From Gracilaria domingensis (taxonomy: Eukaryota > Rhodophyta > Florideophyceae > Gracilariales > Gracilariaceae): a stretch of 64,000 nt of DNA. Positions within the stretch are counted from its first letter, which is position 1, and each line of letters begins with the position of its first letter. This document shows, in pieces, positions 41,582-53,491 of this stretch. The notes under the pieces are model-generated. The model had not been told where the DNA came from. It did no database searches and saw nothing but the letters and a program-made list of their open reading frames with translations. The DNA lies in contig VCMS01000210.1 of assembly GCA_022539475.1 (NCBI GenBank), positions 1 to 64,000 of the forward strand, in the 5' to 3' direction. A program made the position numbers and the translations under genes.

Positions 41582-44488
41582 ATGCCCACTGTCAAACTCG
41601 TCCCAGCACAGCCTTGGAAGCTAGACGAAGATCAATCGGTGTCAAACACCCAACAACTAAACCCTTCCTCACATTCCTCATCCCAGATCCGCGATCTGGT
41701 CACCAAGTCAACCCCGGCGACCATGCCCACAGGTCCCGTTCAGCTGGTCACCAACGCCAAAATCGTGTCCAAGTCCGCGCCGCGGTCGGACGCACACAGT
41801 GCAAACGGCCGCGTCTCTCTTAACCTTCGCATTCGCGAGCATTATCCAGCTAGTACTACGAACTCAGAACAGTTGAAAATCACCATAAAGGCAAAAGGCG
41901 CCGGAGAGACCAACCACAAGTCGCATCCGGGCGCTTCTCAGTTTCGTGTCGTTGAAGAGGAAGACAAAATGCGACCCAGGGAAGAAGGCAAGTTGAATCA
42001 AAACATGGACGAAAAATCGGGCTTACGTTCCAACACAAACTGTACAACCCGAGAGGAACAGAAAGATTATTCGTCCAATTTGGATCCGAAACTTCCGAGC
42101 ACCAATCTTCAGCCTGCTTCGAAAGCTGTTGGGAAGAAAGAAGTCTCTCCGGTTACTGTCACTCAGCACAGGGATGGCCCGGGTAGTTCCGAGAACGAAC
42201 AACAGCCGCCCTCTGTTCCAAACGACAAGCTTCGTCTCCTCCCCATTCTCAGCGTTCCCAATGGTTCATCCGCTTCTCTTAAAGACAATCTAGAATCCAG
42301 GATAGCGTCGTCTCAGCTGGAAGATCGTGTATGCTTTTCGTGTTCCCGTGGCCCTCCGTTTAGAGGTCTAGTGCCTTGCGTTGATTGTGATCATGCTCTG
42401 CACATTCATTGCTCTATTCCGCCCATGGAACGCGTACCATCTTATCCATGGAGGTGTCCGTCGTGCCTTGCAAAGAAGAAGTCATCTGTAGAAACCAAAT
42501 CCGTTGCTGTACAGACAGATGACCGTATTTCGAACTATTTGAAGGATGACTCGAGAACTTGGTTGCCGGCAAAGCTACGGAACAAGCCGAAGATGGCCGA
42601 CGTGCTTCCGCCAGAGCCCAGACGCAGAACCCTACCGGATCCAGCTATTTCCGTTCCATTCAAGTATTCTCGACCGATCCGCCTCGAGAACGGTGCAGTT
42701 GTTCCTATCCGGTACATTGTCGATGGCAGACGTGCATGGTACAGTGATGATGATGAACCGGAAGAAGATTGCGTTGCCGCTTATGCAGATGTAGACGCAT
42801 ACGAACTACCGGCAAATATTAAGAGCTGCGAATACTGCGCTGTTCGTCATTCGGGTACATTTGGCTCCGGGCGATTTTGTTCAACAAAATGTGCAAGGAC
42901 TGTGGGGGGCTTATCAAGAAGGAAGTATCCGGAGTACGAAGGACCGGAAGGCGAAGTACGAACTCGTGGTAGAGGACGAGGAAGAGGCAGGGGCAGGGGA
43001 AGGGGACGTGGTCGCGGACGGAGGGGACGTGGGCGTGCGCGTCTAATAACAACAGTTTCACATGATGAGGTCGCGCAGCTGGGAACTGAATTCTTACCCG
43101 AGTCAGCAGATGATTCCGATCTTGATGGCACGGGGATGAGGTCCGCAGCCGCCTCTGCCTTTCAGAAAAGTAGGTACGGCCGCACAGTACGCAGCAGAGC
43201 TGGGAATCGACTTGATTTTGACATCCCTTCGAACGAAGAGTCACCCCAAGAGCAGCCGGCGGAACGTGCAACGGTGCAAGGACCATCAGATGTTCGAAAT
43301 AACGCGATGAAGAGAGGGATCTGGTTTTATCCGTCTGATAAGCTGATGGATGGCCATATGGGGCCCAATCATGACTCGGAGCAGCCGATTGATCACGATG
43401 AACGAAATCGGATTAGGCGGACAAAATCCGACCATGGCCCCAGCTTTGCTAGAGAAGCGTACGAATGTCATGACTCAGATATGTTTGCTGACAAGCATGG
43501 AAAACATAGGAAGAGAAACGCTGTACATGCCTTTGAGATGGGGGATGGTCGTGGATATTCCCAGATGCGTGATGGTTCGGTGCAGAATATTCATGCCGAT
43601 GTTAATCAGTCATTAGCAATCAAGAGAATGAAGACCGAAGACGATGGACTATGGGATTCTTCACGATATGCCAGACGAAGGACGAAGCGGCCAGCGTTTT
43701 ATGGGTCTGAATATGATGCCCATGAAACTCGGGAAGGCCCCAATTTCGGAGCAAGGAAACAACGACCTCCACTGTCTAAGCCTGGAAAGGGGTACAAGTT
43801 TTGCCACATGTGTGGTGCGCAGATAGCGAACCGACGCTTCTTCTGTACTCACTGCGGGGCTGAGAACCCGTCCGCGAAAAGGAAGGCGATCAAAATAACT
43901 CCAGAGGTGAAGGACCCTAAGCCAAGAGGAAGACCACCGAAGTCTTCCAGACATATCAACCCCTCGTCTTTAGGGGCAATAAGGTCTGAGGAAGCCCCGC
44001 GTCCTAAGGAAGTACGTCGACCTTCAGAAGAACGCAGATCTGCGGGAGCAATACAGTCTGAAGAAGACCCACGACCTGGAAAAGAAACACAGCAAGATTT
44101 AGAAGAGCCGTATACCCTTCAAATAGAAGACTTACGTGTTCTAAGGGAGAATGGGTATCGTAGCATTGCAGAGATGATGGCAAACCCTCCAATGGAAGTG
44201 GACGATCTTTTTGATAAGTACTGGCCAACGCGATGCTATAAGCTATACTTGCGAATTACGAAGCGAAGAAAAGAACTGTCAAGAGGTCCTAAAACCCAAG
44301 AAAGTTCAAGCGACCTGTTGGACATGAGGGAGGTAGTGGAGGTGGAGGGCGATCATTCGCATGATCAGTCACCAGCATCTGGAAGTTTGTCGGACGAAGA
44401 TAAGTTAAGCCCCTTTGAATCTGATGGGATTGCCCAGGGAGATGACGATGCGGAGGACCCGGACGATATTCTTGAATGTTTGATATAG
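41582..44488 (+). CDS. multi-zinc-finger chromatin protein (PHD + FCS-like finger + RG repeats + zinc ribbon + AT-hook)
   Basis: 968 residues, one exon, start ATG at 41582 in a CT-rich leader. The N-terminal 245 residues are disordered. A PHD finger at about 250-296 has Cys4-His-Cys3 spacing (CFSCSRGPP, CVDCDHALHIHC, CPSC); these fingers read histone H3 tails. At about 417-440 is a small C4 finger of FCS/MYM style (CEYCAVRH, GRFCSTKCAR). A run of Arg-Gly dipeptides at about 460-485 is an RNA/DNA-binding, methylatable stretch. A zinc ribbon follows at about 740-765 (FCHMCGAQ, FFCTHCGAENP). An AT-hook core, KPRGRPPK, is near 780. The C-terminus has a helical segment (LRVLRENGYRSIAEMM) and an acidic tail. 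Likely a nuclear chromatin reader or assembly factor; I do not know a named family with this combination. Confidence 0.88.
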   Translation: MPTVKLVPAQPWKLDEDQSVSNTQQLNPSSHSSSQIRDLVTKSTPATMPTGPVQLVTNAKIVSKSAPRSDAHSANGRVSLNLRIREHYPASTTNSEQLKITIKAKGAGETNHKSHPGASQFRVVEEEDKMRPREEGKLNQNMDEKSGLRSNTNCTTREEQKDYSSNLDPKLPSTNLQPASKAVGKKEVSPVTVTQHRDGPGSSENEQQPPSVPNDKLRLLPILSVPNGSSASLKDNLESRIASSQLEDRVCFSCSRGPPFRGLVPCVDCDHALHIHCSIPPMERVPSYPWRCPSCLAKKKSSVETKSVAVQTDDRISNYLKDDSRTWLPAKLRNKPKMADVLPPEPRRRTLPDPAISVPFKYSRPIRLENGAVVPIRYIVDGRRAWYSDDDEPEEDCVAAYADVDAYELPANIKSCEYCAVRHSGTFGSGRFCSTKCARTVGGLSRRKYPEYEGPEGEVRTRGRGRGRGRGRGRGRGRGRRGRGRARLITTVSHDEVAQLGTEFLPESADDSDLDGTGMRSAAASAFQKSRYGRTVRSRAGNRLDFDIPSNEESPQEQPAERATVQGPSDVRNNAMKRGIWFYPSDKLMDGHMGPNHDSEQPIDHDERNRIRRTKSDHGPSFAREAYECHDSDMFADKHGKHRKRNAVHAFEMGDGRGYSQMRDGSVQNIHADVNQSLAIKRMKTEDDGLWDSSRYARRRTKRPAFYGSEYDAHETREGPNFGARKQRPPLSKPGKGYKFCHMCGAQIANRRFFCTHCGAENPSAKRKAIKITPEVKDPKPRGRPPKSSRHINPSSLGAIRSEEAPRPKEVRRPSEERRSAGAIQSEEDPRPGKETQQDLEEPYTLQIEDLRVLRENGYRSIAEMMANPPMEVDDLFDKYWPTRCYKLYLRITKRRKELSRGPKTQESSSDLLDMREVVEVEGDHSHDQSPASGSLSDEDKLSPFESDGIAQGDDDAEDPDDILECLI

Positions 44489-44980
44489 AGTCAACCTAAT
44501 CGTGTGACGTTTTATATATACCTACATTCTTCATTTACGTATCAGGTAACGTCTTCATCACAGTCGCAATCGGACATGCTTAAACACCTTGGTAAATTGA
44601 TTGTTCTTTGTTTCGTCCTTCACAACGTGGTCAAGGATTCTGGGACTGCGAAATGCTAGACAAGGCAGTGAACTTATCTAGATGCTGCGTGTAATGCCTA
44701 TTTTACTTGTGGCTCCATTCCAGAACATGTCGAAACAGGAAACATGGTTAAGAGGATTTACTAAGTTATTGACGAAGCGTCCTCTTAGCTACCATGATAA
44801 CTACGCCTCAGTGAGGCCCTCACGGCTTGGTTCTGAAAGTTGCGGTTCAGAGCAAAGAAAACGAGTGAGACTCAATGACTACCGTTGCACTTTGTCTTTG
44901 TATAAAGATAACGCAAACCAAGAGTGCCTATGAAACCCTGTTTCTATAGAAACGACCTGGAATTCCTGTTTAGGTCCCGA
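44489..44980. other. spacer between convergent genes
   Basis: Holds the 3' ends of the PHD protein gene and of the minus-strand CBM gene. AT-rich just after 44488 (TTTTATATATACC). No gene seen. Confidence 0.5.
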
Positions 44981-45403
44981 TTACTTGCCAAACAAGCCTA
45001 TCATCTGCCTCTTAGCTTTCGCAGCTCTAGAATCTCGAGCCGTGGCTCTGCTTTCACGGGCCCTGGCTTTTGTTTCCCTGCCGCTTGCACGTGGCGAGTC
45101 TTCATCGTCCAGGTCCGGCTGTGGCAAAACCACCCTTACATTGTTCAGCGAGGTATCATCAATGCCGATTGTTGGATGGCGGTTTGAATGCTTCCATTCG
45201 CCGTCGACGATATACTTAAATTCGTGAGGGCCTGGTGGAACTGGGGTTACAACTGACCACATGCCTCCTCCTTCATGGAACATCTGAATGGCTTTCCAAT
45301 CATTCCAGTCTCCAGAGAGTTGCACATCATCTTTAGCACCGTCAGCGTAAACAAATTCAGTCTTCACCGGTTCAACTCTGGGTTTTCTAGTGCTTCCAAA
45401 CAT
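44981..45403 (-). CDS. small AMPK-type glycogen/starch-binding (CBM48-like) protein
   Basis: 140 residues, ATG at 45403. Residues about 14-95 form an AMPK-beta-type carbohydrate-binding module: TEFVYADGAKDDVQLSGDWN, then DWKAIQMF, MWSVVTPVPPGPHEFKYIVDG, EW followed by NVRVVLPQ. The conserved Trp and the K-Y-I-V-D-G-E-W block that contact alpha-glucan are present. The remainder is a basic Arg/Ala/Ser-rich tail. There is no kinase-interacting domain, so it is not a full AMPK beta subunit. Stand-alone modules of this kind occur in algae and plants and are thought to target partners to starch; a role in storage-glucan metabolism is inference. Single exon, convergent to the PHD gene. Confidence 0.85.
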   Translation of the reverse strand: MFGSTRKPRVEPVKTEFVYADGAKDDVQLSGDWNDWKAIQMFHEGGGMWSVVTPVPPGPHEFKYIVDGEWKHSNRHPTIGIDDTSLNNVRVVLPQPDLDDEDSPRASGRETKARARESRATARDSRAAKAKRQMIGLFGK

Positions 45404-48400
45404 TTCGCTTTGTGCACAAAACGACGTAAAGAGGCGTAGTTAGCAAGTAGTGTATGAGAGATTTCACAGCGAATGTTTGATGAAACTGATGTCAGGTCCG
45501 GTTCGACGCTCGGTTGCATTTCACATGGAACGGAGCTTTTTCGAGTTCCCAGAATGGAAACAAGCGCTGACAGAGCAGTGGCAAATTGAGGTGAATTGTC
45601 AATAACCTGTAGCCGTGTTTATTCCATTGCACACGCTCCGTGAAGACCGCTCAGGTTCAAATGCGAAAGCATGGGAATGGACTTTGACCAGAGCGGTGAG
45701 CCGGGAATGACTATTTTTGATGAAACAACGCGCACCCCGACTGCTGACGAACTGTAACAGACAGAAACCGCCTCGGAGATCAATTGTCATGATAGCGTCC
45801 GGCCGGAACAACATATTTCGAATACACACATCATGACACTAGGTTGCGGCAACGGAAACGAGGTGAACGGCATTTATCCGTCTTGATCAAGACGATGCTG
45901 ACATTCCTGAATTCAGGGCAAGGTTGTTGCTAAACAATCAAGGTACTTGCAATGAGCAGGCCTTTTTTGCATGAGGCTAGAATGAATCCATGAAAGATTG
46001 GCCTGACCGAACGTAGAAATGGTTAAGGTTAGAAACGGCGTCGCGGAAGACTGGACGTCTTCCACAATCTTCGCTGTCGTGATTCACGAGTCGTGCAGGC
46101 CGCCTTACATCTTGTTGGGTCAGCTGTGATGAACTCCTTTCACATTGGGTTTACGTTTGTGAGGGCTAAGCTTCCATGCAAGAACTGGGAAGATCTGGCT
46201 GTTAGCGCCCGCACGACCACGAACGCCAGTCGTGCGTTCGACACTATCGAATCGACAGCATGTCCAACTTTCTAGGCATAGTCATCGTTTTGCCCCTTGT
46301 CCATGATGCTTCCGCTTTTCTCGCTGAATTTCGAAGATATCATGGAAAAGCACGGACAGCGCGCAGCGCACGGACAGCGCGCAGCGCACGCCGCGGGGTG
46401 CTACTAGAGTCCTTCCATTTGTTTCTTACATGTCGTCATTCGTTACATACGCGACACGTGTTCACATATATTGTTAATCATTTGTTTACAGTTGAACCTG
46501 CTCTGCTGTTGTGAGGATGCTTTCTCAGATATGCATTAACGGAGAGCTCGGTGTTTCATTCTGTTTCAGTTGATCTGAACCTCCTGCCATACGTGTACAG
46601 GCCACGGCGCCAAATTGGGCCCGTGGCACAAAACCCTATCAATGCAACGGAAATGGACCTATCAAAACCTTCCGTATAGCTAGTCAACACCGCTCTACAA
46701 GACTGCAGACAGTCTTTTGAATGTCTCTCTCTTGAACGTTTTCATCACGAGTCAGAGATAACTATTAAAAACGCCTTTCATTATGGACGTCGAAACACTT
46801 GGCTAGGAAATTTCTTTAGTAATTAACGTCGTCACTGCTTCCCTGAGTCAGAGTTTTGCGTCAGAAGATCAATGCTCGCCTTTCCGTTCCTTACGGAGAC
46901 TAGCTCTCATTGTCTTCAGTCCCTTTGTATTTTCCTTTATCAAAGACCACAATCTCAGTAGGACGTAACATAAGAAGCTATGCAATAAACTCTTTCTTCC
47001 ACACATTCGCGATGCCCGTTTGTTGCAAAAGTGAGTTGCATGCTTCTTACGTCCGGACATTTTTGTTTCGCAGACGTTTGCTCAAGATTACAGCTGAGTT
47101 AATGTAGCATGATCACTCGGGGTGGTCCAGCTCAGATGTGAGCAGACAGTATCACTATGACACGCGCAAGAAGGAATAAGGAGATTTCTCTTCTCTAAAG
47201 AGATGAACCTGGAACGAATATATTCACCTGCAAAACCACGAAAAGAACATATTTGAATGAATCATGAAACGGGAGGCTGAGCTTCGATGGAATTCGACAG
47301 GAACAAAGCTCTGAAGTCTGTACATCACCAGAAAGAACTTTGTCATGAATCTGACCTTACATATTGCTAACTGACTGCGCATCATGTATTGCAGGATACA
47401 AAGCTGTTAGCGACGAATTTCTAACCAATGTTGAAGCTTGACGTGTTCAACTCGGGGTTCTATCTCTGGAGCTTGGCAGCAAATTACAATCATGGGATGG
47501 TCCAGGCTTTTTCATGAAATCCTCTACATGGTAGCACATTTACATTTCGACCATGACTGTTTCTTATGAAATAGGCTCTATTCTCTCACCATGACTCAGC
47601 GAACAAAACGTCTTGATATGTATGAGTTGTCTTTCTTCGCCATGTTCCTGAATTTCCCCACCTCTGCTGAAAAGAATGGTAGACCTTCCACGTACACAGA
47701 ATCGCTTTACTGGATGCATTCGTATCGAAAATGTTCTTGGACTAAAGAGAGGGAAAAGAGGACAGAACCGTGTGCTTCTCCGGTGTCACTTCTGCCCATA
47801 TTTGACCCCGGATTTGATTTGTAGCGACATGTAACGAGCATGAAGTGGCCGCGGCCGCTATAATCTACCACCAACTGTCATTCACCTTCCCTCTCCTGGG
47901 TACTCACCATACCTTATACATCTGTATTTGATACAATGCTCAAGTTCATTGGAGATTTATCAGTTCATACCATTCAGTCTTCTGCTGCTGGAGAGCCATT
48001 GATGCTGGACGTGTGCTTCGGTGGTACCATACTCTTTCATTCAGAGATTGAGAGCAGATGAACTGTAGTCTCTCCAGGAGAAAGAACTATGAAGATTGGC
48101 AAAGCTTCTCACAGGAAGAGTAATTGGATCCAAAGTACAGGTCAGAAACATAACGTCTTTATCACCTGTTGCACATTTGTGATTAATTTGTGGAACACAA
48201 ATAATCCTTTCTGATGTGCTCGTTCATTAAAACATTTTGTTGACAGGAATGACTCTCATCCTTATGTCCCTTCAGCACACGCATGACCAGTAGACGCCAT
48301 CGAATACAGCTTCTGATGTAATGTGGGATTTGACAAACACGACACCCAAAGGTAGAGCTCGCCGTTGTTTCCAGGCTACGGAACATTGAGGTGTAGCATT

Positions 48401-49120
48401 TCATTTACAGTGTTCCTAAGCGGCGTAGCTAATATCCTGATCACACAAGAAGTAGGAGTGCTCTGCGCGAAAGACTTAATGATGTATGAGCAACTCAGAT
48501 TGTTTTCAGCAAATCGGAAGATGAAGTGCGAACGTGGGCTGATGCAATCTTTTGCGTGCCAGGCGAGACTTGGCGCATTAGTAGTATCCGAGCGGTTCCA
48601 AAGCACTTACATCTTCCCTACTCCGTAGTGAACAGAAGCTCATACTCTGGTTCCGAGATGGATCGCTGATCATAGTCCCTCTTTCATTTGTAGAGCGGCA
48701 ACGATACTTTCAGATGCCTTGATATATGCGTTGCTGTCCACGACCTTCTCCTTGGATTCGCTCCGACCGATTGTGTGCTCGCATGTTCTTGTCGGAGACT
48801 TACAGGTAGCTTGGCATTACTGTGAGTGCGCGTTCATAGCCGGGAGAGGCCTTCGCCATTGCGAGATACCTACCACTTAGATGTCGGAAGCAGCCTTTCA
48901 TGAGAAATTCTCTTCTCCCAGTCGCATCACGTCCAAAGAAAACATTTCCTATGAAAAACCAAGGTGCTTACTGTTGTTTCAGTTCCTCTCAGGATTTCCT
49001 CTCGAGAAGTCATGAGGATGTCCTTGGTTGCTATAAGACCTCAGAATAATCCACTACCGCAAGCGAATACTCCGAACCGAACAGCCCCTCACGCAGCAAA
49101 GGAGCAGGACACGCAACGAC
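45404..49120. other. intergenic region, nothing recognised
   Basis: Short frames only, with no family resemblance and many stops on both strands. One perfect 18-bp tandem duplication (CACGGACAGCGCGCAGCG) is at 46351-46386. An E2F-like GGCGCCAAA is at 46606. Leader sequence for the zinc-finger gene probably starts near 49000. Confidence 0.45.
46351..46386. repeat. 18-bp perfect tandem duplication
   Basis: CACGGACAGCGCGCAGCG twice in direct succession. No associated gene. Confidence 0.8.
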
Positions 49121-50379
49121 ATGGAACCGAACAACACCAAACCTCGTCTTCCTAGAAGCAGCTCGTTCTACACGTCTCGATCAAGAGTGAGGAAGAACAG
49201 CACATCTGCGAAGCATGATATCTCGTTCCTGCTCAACGGCCCAAAGCAATCCCCGACAACAAACTCACAGTCTGAACAACAAGCATCCTTGTCCTTGACG
49301 CAACCAGGGAGTGAGGCAGAAGCGTTTGGGACCATCTGGAGAGAGCAGCAACTCTGGGCCACAAATGAACTGAAGGAGTTTTCAACTTCAGAATCAGCAA
49401 GCGCCCGATCTTCGCATGGGGCAGGATGGCGCATTTCACCTACTGAGGTCAAGAGAACCTGTGCTCAGTGTGGGAAGAGCTTCACACAGTCTGCTGATCT
49501 CAAGAAACAGTACGTATGAAAGCTATACGAGGACCCGTCTCAGCAGAGGAGCAAGTCAGTCACTGATCTGCCGGACGTGGTTAAGATGAGTGCATCTCGC
49601 TTCTACTTCCTTTGGATGCGGGATTTACAACCTCTAACCTCTGCTGATATGTGCGATGCTTACGTATAGTATCAAGTGTGTTCACCTGAAGGAGAGACCC
49701 TTCAAATGCAAACAATGCCCGTCTGCATTTGGAGAGAAAGGCAATCTGAAGTACGTTTTGCGTCTAAAACACTGCGTTACAGTTTCCTACGATTGAGTTG
49801 CAGTTCGCTAACTGGTATGCGCGACGTGAAACGACAGCCGACATGTAAAAGCTGTGCAGTAAGTAACCCTGAATTCTTGTATGGGCTATGGAACTTTCGA
49901 GAATTCGCTCTGGTGTATGTCTAACTCGCTAGATTGTCACTTTTTCTCCTCATGCGTGATTCTGTTGACGAACTCGGCATTTGTCTTTGATTTGATTGCG
50001 ACGACAGTGCCAAGGAAAGGCCATGGGTTTGTCCTGTATGTGGTTTGCAATTCTCGTTCCGCGATAGTTTAACGTAAGTGATGGGATTTGATGCAGAAGC
50101 CGAAAGCTCCCCGAAGAAGAACTTGTGTACTAACGACATAGGCTTTTGTTTCTGCAATAACAAGGCGCCACATACGGGCCGTGCACGAGGATAGCCGGCC
50201 GTTCTCATGCGACATATGCCAGTCTGCATTCAAGAAGAAAGGTTCGTTAGATCGCAATAGCAAGTTCTCTGGAGGTTTCCCGGAACGAGGGAGAAACTAA
50301 CACAGTTTGTGGCTGCACTCCAATGCAAACAGACCATCTCATCCGCCACAAGTATGCACTGCACGGTTGCGGGAAGTAG
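49121..50379 (+). CDS. four-finger C2H2 zinc-finger protein, six exons
   Basis: Exons by splice sites and frame: 49121-49509, 49670-49750, 49838-49858, 50008-50073, 50165-50241, 50333-50379, giving 226 residues and ending at TAG. Every intron begins GT and ends AG; joined, the four fingers are complete and regular: CAQCGKSFTQSADLKKHIKC-VH, CKQCPSAFGEKGNLNRHVKA-VH, CPVCGLQFSFRDSLTRHIRA-VH, CDICQSAFKKKDHLIRHKYA-LH, all C-X2-C-X12-H-X4-H with the usual ERPF/RPW linkers. Exon 3 is only 21 nt and encodes the RHVKAVH part of finger two. The N-terminal 115 residues are Ser/Thr/Arg-rich and unstructured. Likely a DNA-binding transcription factor in the nucleus; target unknown. Five introns in 1.26 kb contrast with the intronless neighbours. 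Confidence 0.85.
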
Positions 50380-53300
50380 GAAACATGCGATTCATCAAAG
50401 GGCAAAGCGCAGTGCGGTCTCCGCACTTGGGGGGGGGGAGCGGCGATAGGGAGGTGGGGCGGAAAGGAAGAAGCTGGTAGAGCTGTGTAAAGCTGTCGGG
50501 CGTCGAACGCGAAGCCGTTACGTCATGACACGGGAACGAATAACGTGAAGAAAAACAGTTGTGTTGTACGTGTGGCTGTATGCCTACCCTGCTGTAAGGG
50601 CGTGCCATTTGTGTGTTGTCTGGCTGTGTACGTGTAGCGCACCACTGCATGTGCGGAAGCACGCACATGCAAACGACACCCTTCCGTGCTCCAATTCACT
50701 TCACCCATTGTGCTCAAATTACACCCCATCTGTACACTCCCTTAGTCCGCCCCTCGCACTGGCGCACAACCCCCCTCAGCATTCCACCTGCCACATCCTG
50801 TTCGAATCACGAGCTTCTTCACATCCCTCCTCCCTCTCCTTCACATTACACAACAATTGGAAACAGAGCGCACCGCGCGTCCCGCTTACGTCCACCCAAT
50901 TACGACAGGGCCATCCCCTCTCCTCTACACGCGCTCCTAACCTGGGATGTAGAGCCACTCGTAGATATTGCTGTATCTTTTGTCCATTCATATTCCGCAT
51001 TCTCGATTTACACCGCTTGATTTAGGCGCTTGATGAGCACACCATCGATGTGCGAATCTCGATGCCCCCCCCGGTACAGTGCAATGCCACTTTCTCCGAA
51101 GCGTGTAACACAGATCTGCTTGGAAGTGAAAGAAAACCTGCACATGTATCCACCCCATGAATCCACCTATGCACAAGTTCAAGCTTTACACAAGACTCAA
51201 ACACACCCATTTATGGTACTGACACCATGTGACAATGTCCAGCGGACCCCATGCTGTTGAAGTGATGATTTCTGTTGTGCCCTTAACTACAACTAAAGAT
51301 TCGTGTTTGCCACAAATTCCTCTTGGTTATTTCTCAGAGAAGTAAACCTTTACAGTCGTTCTTGTCTGGTGTTGTTTTCTCAGCCTACGTCCAGTCATTG
51401 TTACTGTTCTCTTCGGATAGTATCCTTAAGGATAGCACTTCATGATTTATAGAAAGTGTCAGTCCTCTTATCTACGGTTGTTACACTAATGATGAAATGT
51501 TTCCTGAGATGGTGATATTGTTATTATTGCATGACCCAACCGTCATAAAGCAACGCTTATTTCGTCATGAACCAGCAAATCATTTGGAAACACCAGGGCG
51601 ACCAACAATCACAGCCTCGCTTCAAACCGCGCCTCTGCTCACGTGCTCGTTTTCGTCAGACTGAAGCGGCCTATCCACTAACATCCACACTCCACGGTAT
51701 GATCCAGCACAGACACTCGTTCGCAAGTCGTCTAGTGGACTCTATTTTATCATCATAACCAATGGTTTCTTTGACACAAATTCAAAAACCGCATCAGAAT
51801 CTTCAGCTCCTTTTCTGTTGGAGCGGTTGCTTCCGATATTTTCAGAGGAAAGCTACCTCGTCCTTGTGCTAATGTAATTCGGTCGTGGCGGAAGTTGGAA
51901 CGAGTGATTCTTCCTTCGACTCCAGAAATCCAGAATCCGCTAAAAGAGTGTTCAGCTCAGTGCCTACTTTGCCGTCCCTAAATTCAGTATTTTTGCGAAA
52001 CAGTAAAGGAATTTCTCACAGAATGAACAAGGAAACTGAGTACTTGCTAAACGTCTTTCTTCTTTCGGCAGTTCAACTCTTAATGCTCCTGCCGCTTTTG
52101 ATTCTGACAGGTGGTGCCTCTGCTGACTCGCGAACGCAGACAATCCTTTAATTCCTGGCGTAACTCTTTGCCGTATCTCAGAAATTAGTGACGGTCCTCA
52201 ATTCACTGCAGCCCAGCGGTGAAGTTCTATCACAAGCGCGCTGTAAGCAAGACTTTCTCGTCCCCTGACGGAAATCGGGGCTCTATACCAATTAACCTGT
52301 AGCCAACAGAACGCGGTGAACATAGCGAGGGAAAAGAAGCCCATATGTTTATGATAGCACTTGAGAGTGAGCGAACATCATGTCAGACCGTATGATGACG
52401 CCTTCCGCTCCTCCTGACCTGGTCATGCTGCGTCAGAACTTTGCCGATGAGTCTCATGCAAGTTGCCAATGCGAGTAATGACAAACCTCCAAACTCCAAA
52501 CTCTGTTCTGGAAAGGTATGGTGTCAAAACGTTGAAGTTTTCTTCGTATCCGTTTCTTCCCGAATGCTTTGAGGAACTTTGCACCTGTCGCCTTAGCCAT
52601 TGCGTAAGAATGAAAGGAGTGGTAGTGATAGTTGGACGAAGTGAGGTTGATTGTAACTCCATTTCTCTCCAATTACAAACTGTAAGACCCATAGAATTCA
52701 CATGTCATGTGCACGCATGAGTGTCAATCAAACTGCGCACTATGCAGAGGGGAGAGACTCTGATCGATCACAATAGTCCTGTGTACTCTTGGTGTAGTAT
52801 GTTCCACTCCAAGCCTGCTTCCACAGCAGGCAGTTCGCAGTTAGTAATGAAGTCCAGCGTACGCCTCGCTCGTGAGCAGACTCCTTTGTAGCTGGACGTT
52901 GCGCTATGTTACACATACACGATTGATACTTTCTCAACGCGGAGTCCTTGCTTAAGGAGTCACAGAGCGGTTGAAGGCTTTGAGATACAAAAGCTGTAAG
53001 CGCGAAGATTGACTTGCTCCACCGGGCAAAGGTTGCTATCGCAAGCGGATTCTTTAACTGAATGGCTATGAAATGTATTGAACGCGTGGCGTAAATCATT
53101 TGCTGGGCGGCAATAACGACACGTGAAGTTAGTTGTCGGCGACGATTGGGGTACTCTTGACTCTGTTTCTCATCTGAGACAATGCTCCCCCTGTATCCAA
53201 CTTGCGCATTCTGAAAGCGGAAGCTCAAGAGATAAATCACTTGTGCTTGTCATCCAACTCGCCTTGCTGATGAACAGATACGACTCTGTAAGGAAGGTGC

Positions 53301-53491
53301 GGGATAAGTTACAAGGTTCTTCGATACATGAAGCGCAAGGCAAAGTTACGCATTTGATGACAGTGGAAGTCATTGGCTCGGGAGAGCTTGAGAAGTTCAC
53401 AGCCATACGCGACCATACGTATTGCGTGACCAAGTTGAGTGCTTTTGGTTACAGTCTGGACAGAGCTCCAGTTGCTGACATCAATCGAACT
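50380..53491. other. intergenic region, no gene recognised
   Basis: Contains a G9 run near 50430, a CT-rich stretch at about 50680-50960 that looks like a leader without a gene I can identify, and AT-rich sequence beyond. Short frames on both strands have no family resemblance. A spliced gene with small exons, as next door, could hide here unseen. Confidence 0.4.

Noticed and set aside
40818-41624. 268-codon frame upstream of the PHD gene, rich in Phe, Leu and Ser.
   Set aside because: It follows from the CT-rich leader and overlaps the start of the better supported gene.
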